A stretch of 64,000 bases of DNA from contig RCAB01000006.1 of assembly GCA_003640385.1 (NCBI GenBank), forward strand, positions 186,001-250,000, given 5' to 3'. The notes under the pieces were generated by a model, which worked only from the letters and a program-made list of their open reading frames with translations, made no database searches and was not told where the DNA came from. Source of the stretch: Setaria digitata (lineage: Eukaryota > Nematoda > Chromadorea > Rhabditida > Setariidae). This document shows positions 62,063-64,000 of the stretch, in pieces. The stretch's first letter is position 1; the number at the start of each line of letters is the position of its first letter. The position numbers and the translations under genes are program-made.

Positions 62063-64000
62063 ATGTCAGCACTTGTTGCGATATCGACATCTGGTTACCT
62101 AGCAGCGTTTCTGCTAATAATATATGAATTGGCAGGTTTCTATTCACTCAAAATATACAAATTTGTCAATTTTCCAGGCGTAATTTATGTTTTTTGGCAC
62201 TGTTGTTTTTAATAAAACTGATCATTTTGAGATATGATCGAGAAGGGGATCTATTTTGTAAACAGACCGCTTACTGATGTTGAATTCAGGTATGTCTCAT
62301 CTTACACTCATTCAAGTAAAACTTAGATATTTTATTTAAATTTTTATTTACAAATCTAAAGTTGGTCTAGTGCCACGGCATCCGCATTCAAAATTTAGAG
62401 TGATTCTTGAATATAACCAACCAACAATCGATGTATTGGAATCAAATGGTGATTTTGTGAGAGATATCAATGAACAGCAGTTTGCTTCTCCAGTATCTGC
62501 TGTCCTGGTAGACGTCTGTACTTTTAAGTGGCAACAAAAAATTCATTTTAGAAGGGAAATGATTGATACTGTAAGTAAACTGTTCATTCTGAATTCAGTA
62601 GTGAATCATTTCAATTTTGTCCCAGTATCTCCCCAATATCTCTTGCTTACAACCTTTTAATTCGAATTCTTGTACTTTCTTCATTAAAACTATAATTCTA
62701 CAAATCCTTCTAGGCGCAACAACTTCGAATTCAAAGTTCTTCTAAAGAAAAGCGCATTAATCAAGATAAAGGAACGTTGGAAGTTGAAAAAGACGGTATC
62801 TACTAAAAAGTTGAATTCAGTAAATATAATATTGATTCTTGAATACACTTAAATTACTTCTTTATTCGACCTTACATTGCAGCAAGCAGAGTGTTCACTC
62901 TCATTGATGGCGAAGAACCTATTGGTATCAGAAAGGTTAAGTTTAAAACCTAAGTTCTTACTTGGAAAAGCTAGAAATGTTTTATGAGTTGCAGTATGAA
63001 GAGGATTTAGCAAATGGCACAAATTTTTCGTGAGAGCTGCGAAGATAACAAAAAGCGGCAAAAGTTCAAATAGAAAAAACGATGAATTTCAGGTAACTAC
63101 AAAGTTTAACACTAACAAGAGAGAAAATAAGTTGGCGGAAAGGATTGCAATGTCTAGGAACAGACGAGTGGAACCGACAATGTAAAGTACTTGACGATTT
63201 TTTGGTCTTTAGTTTTACTACTATTCAATGCAGTAATTTTTTTATCCAAAATGCTTATAGTTCAGGATGTCATGCCGGGAACCAGTAATTAACTTACCAA
63301 GTAGAGAACATCAAATGAAAACACGAAGAGTACAGCATATTAAACAAGTGATGTATATTATGGCCTATTTGGGTCCAGTTCAAGATAACATGTTTGTTCC
63401 ACTTCTTATTTATTTCAGTTTAATTTCTAAAACTTTCCTAAGTCTCTTTAATACGGCTCATATTATAGAAAATATGACTAATAGTAATATTGAAAATACT
63501 TTTAGTCATATAATCATAAAAGTCATAATCAGCAACGAAACGAATATATCTTTTGAGCTTCTCGTATTTGATTTCAATCTCAGGGAAATATATGATGGAA
63601 GTAATCAGTATGTTTTATGCAAGATAACCGTAATAAATGAGACAAATGTCATCGTAGAACCAGATTTATTTTCGGCAAGTAACACAATTGAAAGTAGATA
63701 TGGTAATTACAAAGCACGCTTGTTCATCATCAACAACGAAAAACTTGATCATATTGATAATGTCAAGTTTGATCAGGTCCTTCACTTTTATTGAATTCCC
63801 TTTCAGTTCAAATTGGATTCTTAAAAATTTCACACTCAGATAACTGACATAACGACTGCATTTTTTAGCGATCCTTTAAAGAGGAAGAAGAAGAAATGAA
63901 AATAGTGAATGATTTTCCATCCGAAAAGTTGACAAAACTCGTGTATCTTATCAACATTGGTAAGGAGGAACTTTAAGATTTGAGAATCAAACCTGAAAGG
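62063..64000 (+). CDS. Unrecognised gene, N-terminal hydrophobic segment, cut by the window
   Basis: Exons 62063-62135, 62362-62570, 62714-62795, 62883-62935, 63093-63181, 63266-63776 and 63869-63959 keep phase throughout (about 369 residues) and continue past the edge. The ATG follows an acceptor doublet (GTTGTAGTAG) directly, as in trans-spliced genes. The first exon, MSALVAISTSGYLAAFLLII, is a signal peptide or anchor. The second reads GLVPRHPHSKFRVILEYNQP; the long sixth exon has a hydrophobic run (MFVPLLIYFSLI) and several NxT/S sites (ENMT, SNET, INET), suggesting a secreted or membrane protein. I recognise no family. An internal intron ending at the T-rich CAG at about 63419 cannot be excluded, and the middle joints are the weakest. 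Confidence 0.5.

Noticed and set aside
62232..62289. Candidate exon reading DMIEKGIYFVNRPL between the first two exons of the right-edge gene
   Set aside because: It enters in phase 1 but leaves in phase 2, and the following exon needs phase 1; skipping it keeps the frame.

Overview
The window is AT-rich eukaryotic DNA from a nematode. It holds genes with many short exons and typical GT-AG introns, and most start codons have a spliced-leader-type acceptor (a T-rich tract plus AG with no upstream exon) a few to about 170 bases upstream. More than half of the window is one orthologue of the giant nematode muscle protein twitchin (UNC-22). The exon-rich, AT-rich style fits a filarial or other clade III nematode, but the species cannot be fixed from sequence alone.

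Layout. (1) 386-37524, plus: the complete twitchin gene. I resolve 76 exons whose splice phases all agree, giving about 6,924 residues. The domains are 30 Ig, 31 Fn3 and one MLCK/titin-like kinase, the same inventory I know for C. elegans twitchin. (2) 39044-40664, minus: complete five-exon ARL8 small GTPase (185 residues). (3) 43569-46626, minus: an eight-exon gene for a BED zinc-finger protein derived from a hAT transposase, with an anomalous 24-nt intron or in-frame stop. (4) 46711-54430: a large, mostly non-coding divergent interval with a near-perfect 30-bp hairpin and a few exon-like minus-strand pieces. (5) 54461-57995, plus: complete 11-exon rabenosyn-5 (FYVE) gene, 593 residues. (6) 58772-59706, minus: PAR/CES-2-like bZIP factor. 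(7) 62063 to the right edge, plus: an unrecognised gene with an N-terminal hydrophobic segment, cut by the window.

The genes do not form one pathway. Twitchin is a sarcomere protein. ARL8 (lysosome positioning) and rabenosyn-5 (early endosome fusion and recycling) both belong to endolysosomal traffic but lie about 14 kb apart on opposite strands, so no operon is implied. The BED and bZIP proteins are probable DNA-binding proteins.

The least ordinary signals are the 24-nt intron-like segment in the BED gene, a displaced partial copy of a twitchin exon plus its intron, a 5.2-kb intron-free block inside an otherwise intron-dense gene, the isolated hairpin at 48.1 kb, and the unrecognised gene at the right edge. 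Exon coordinates were read by eye from splice signals, phase continuity and remembered family sequences; no alignment was run.
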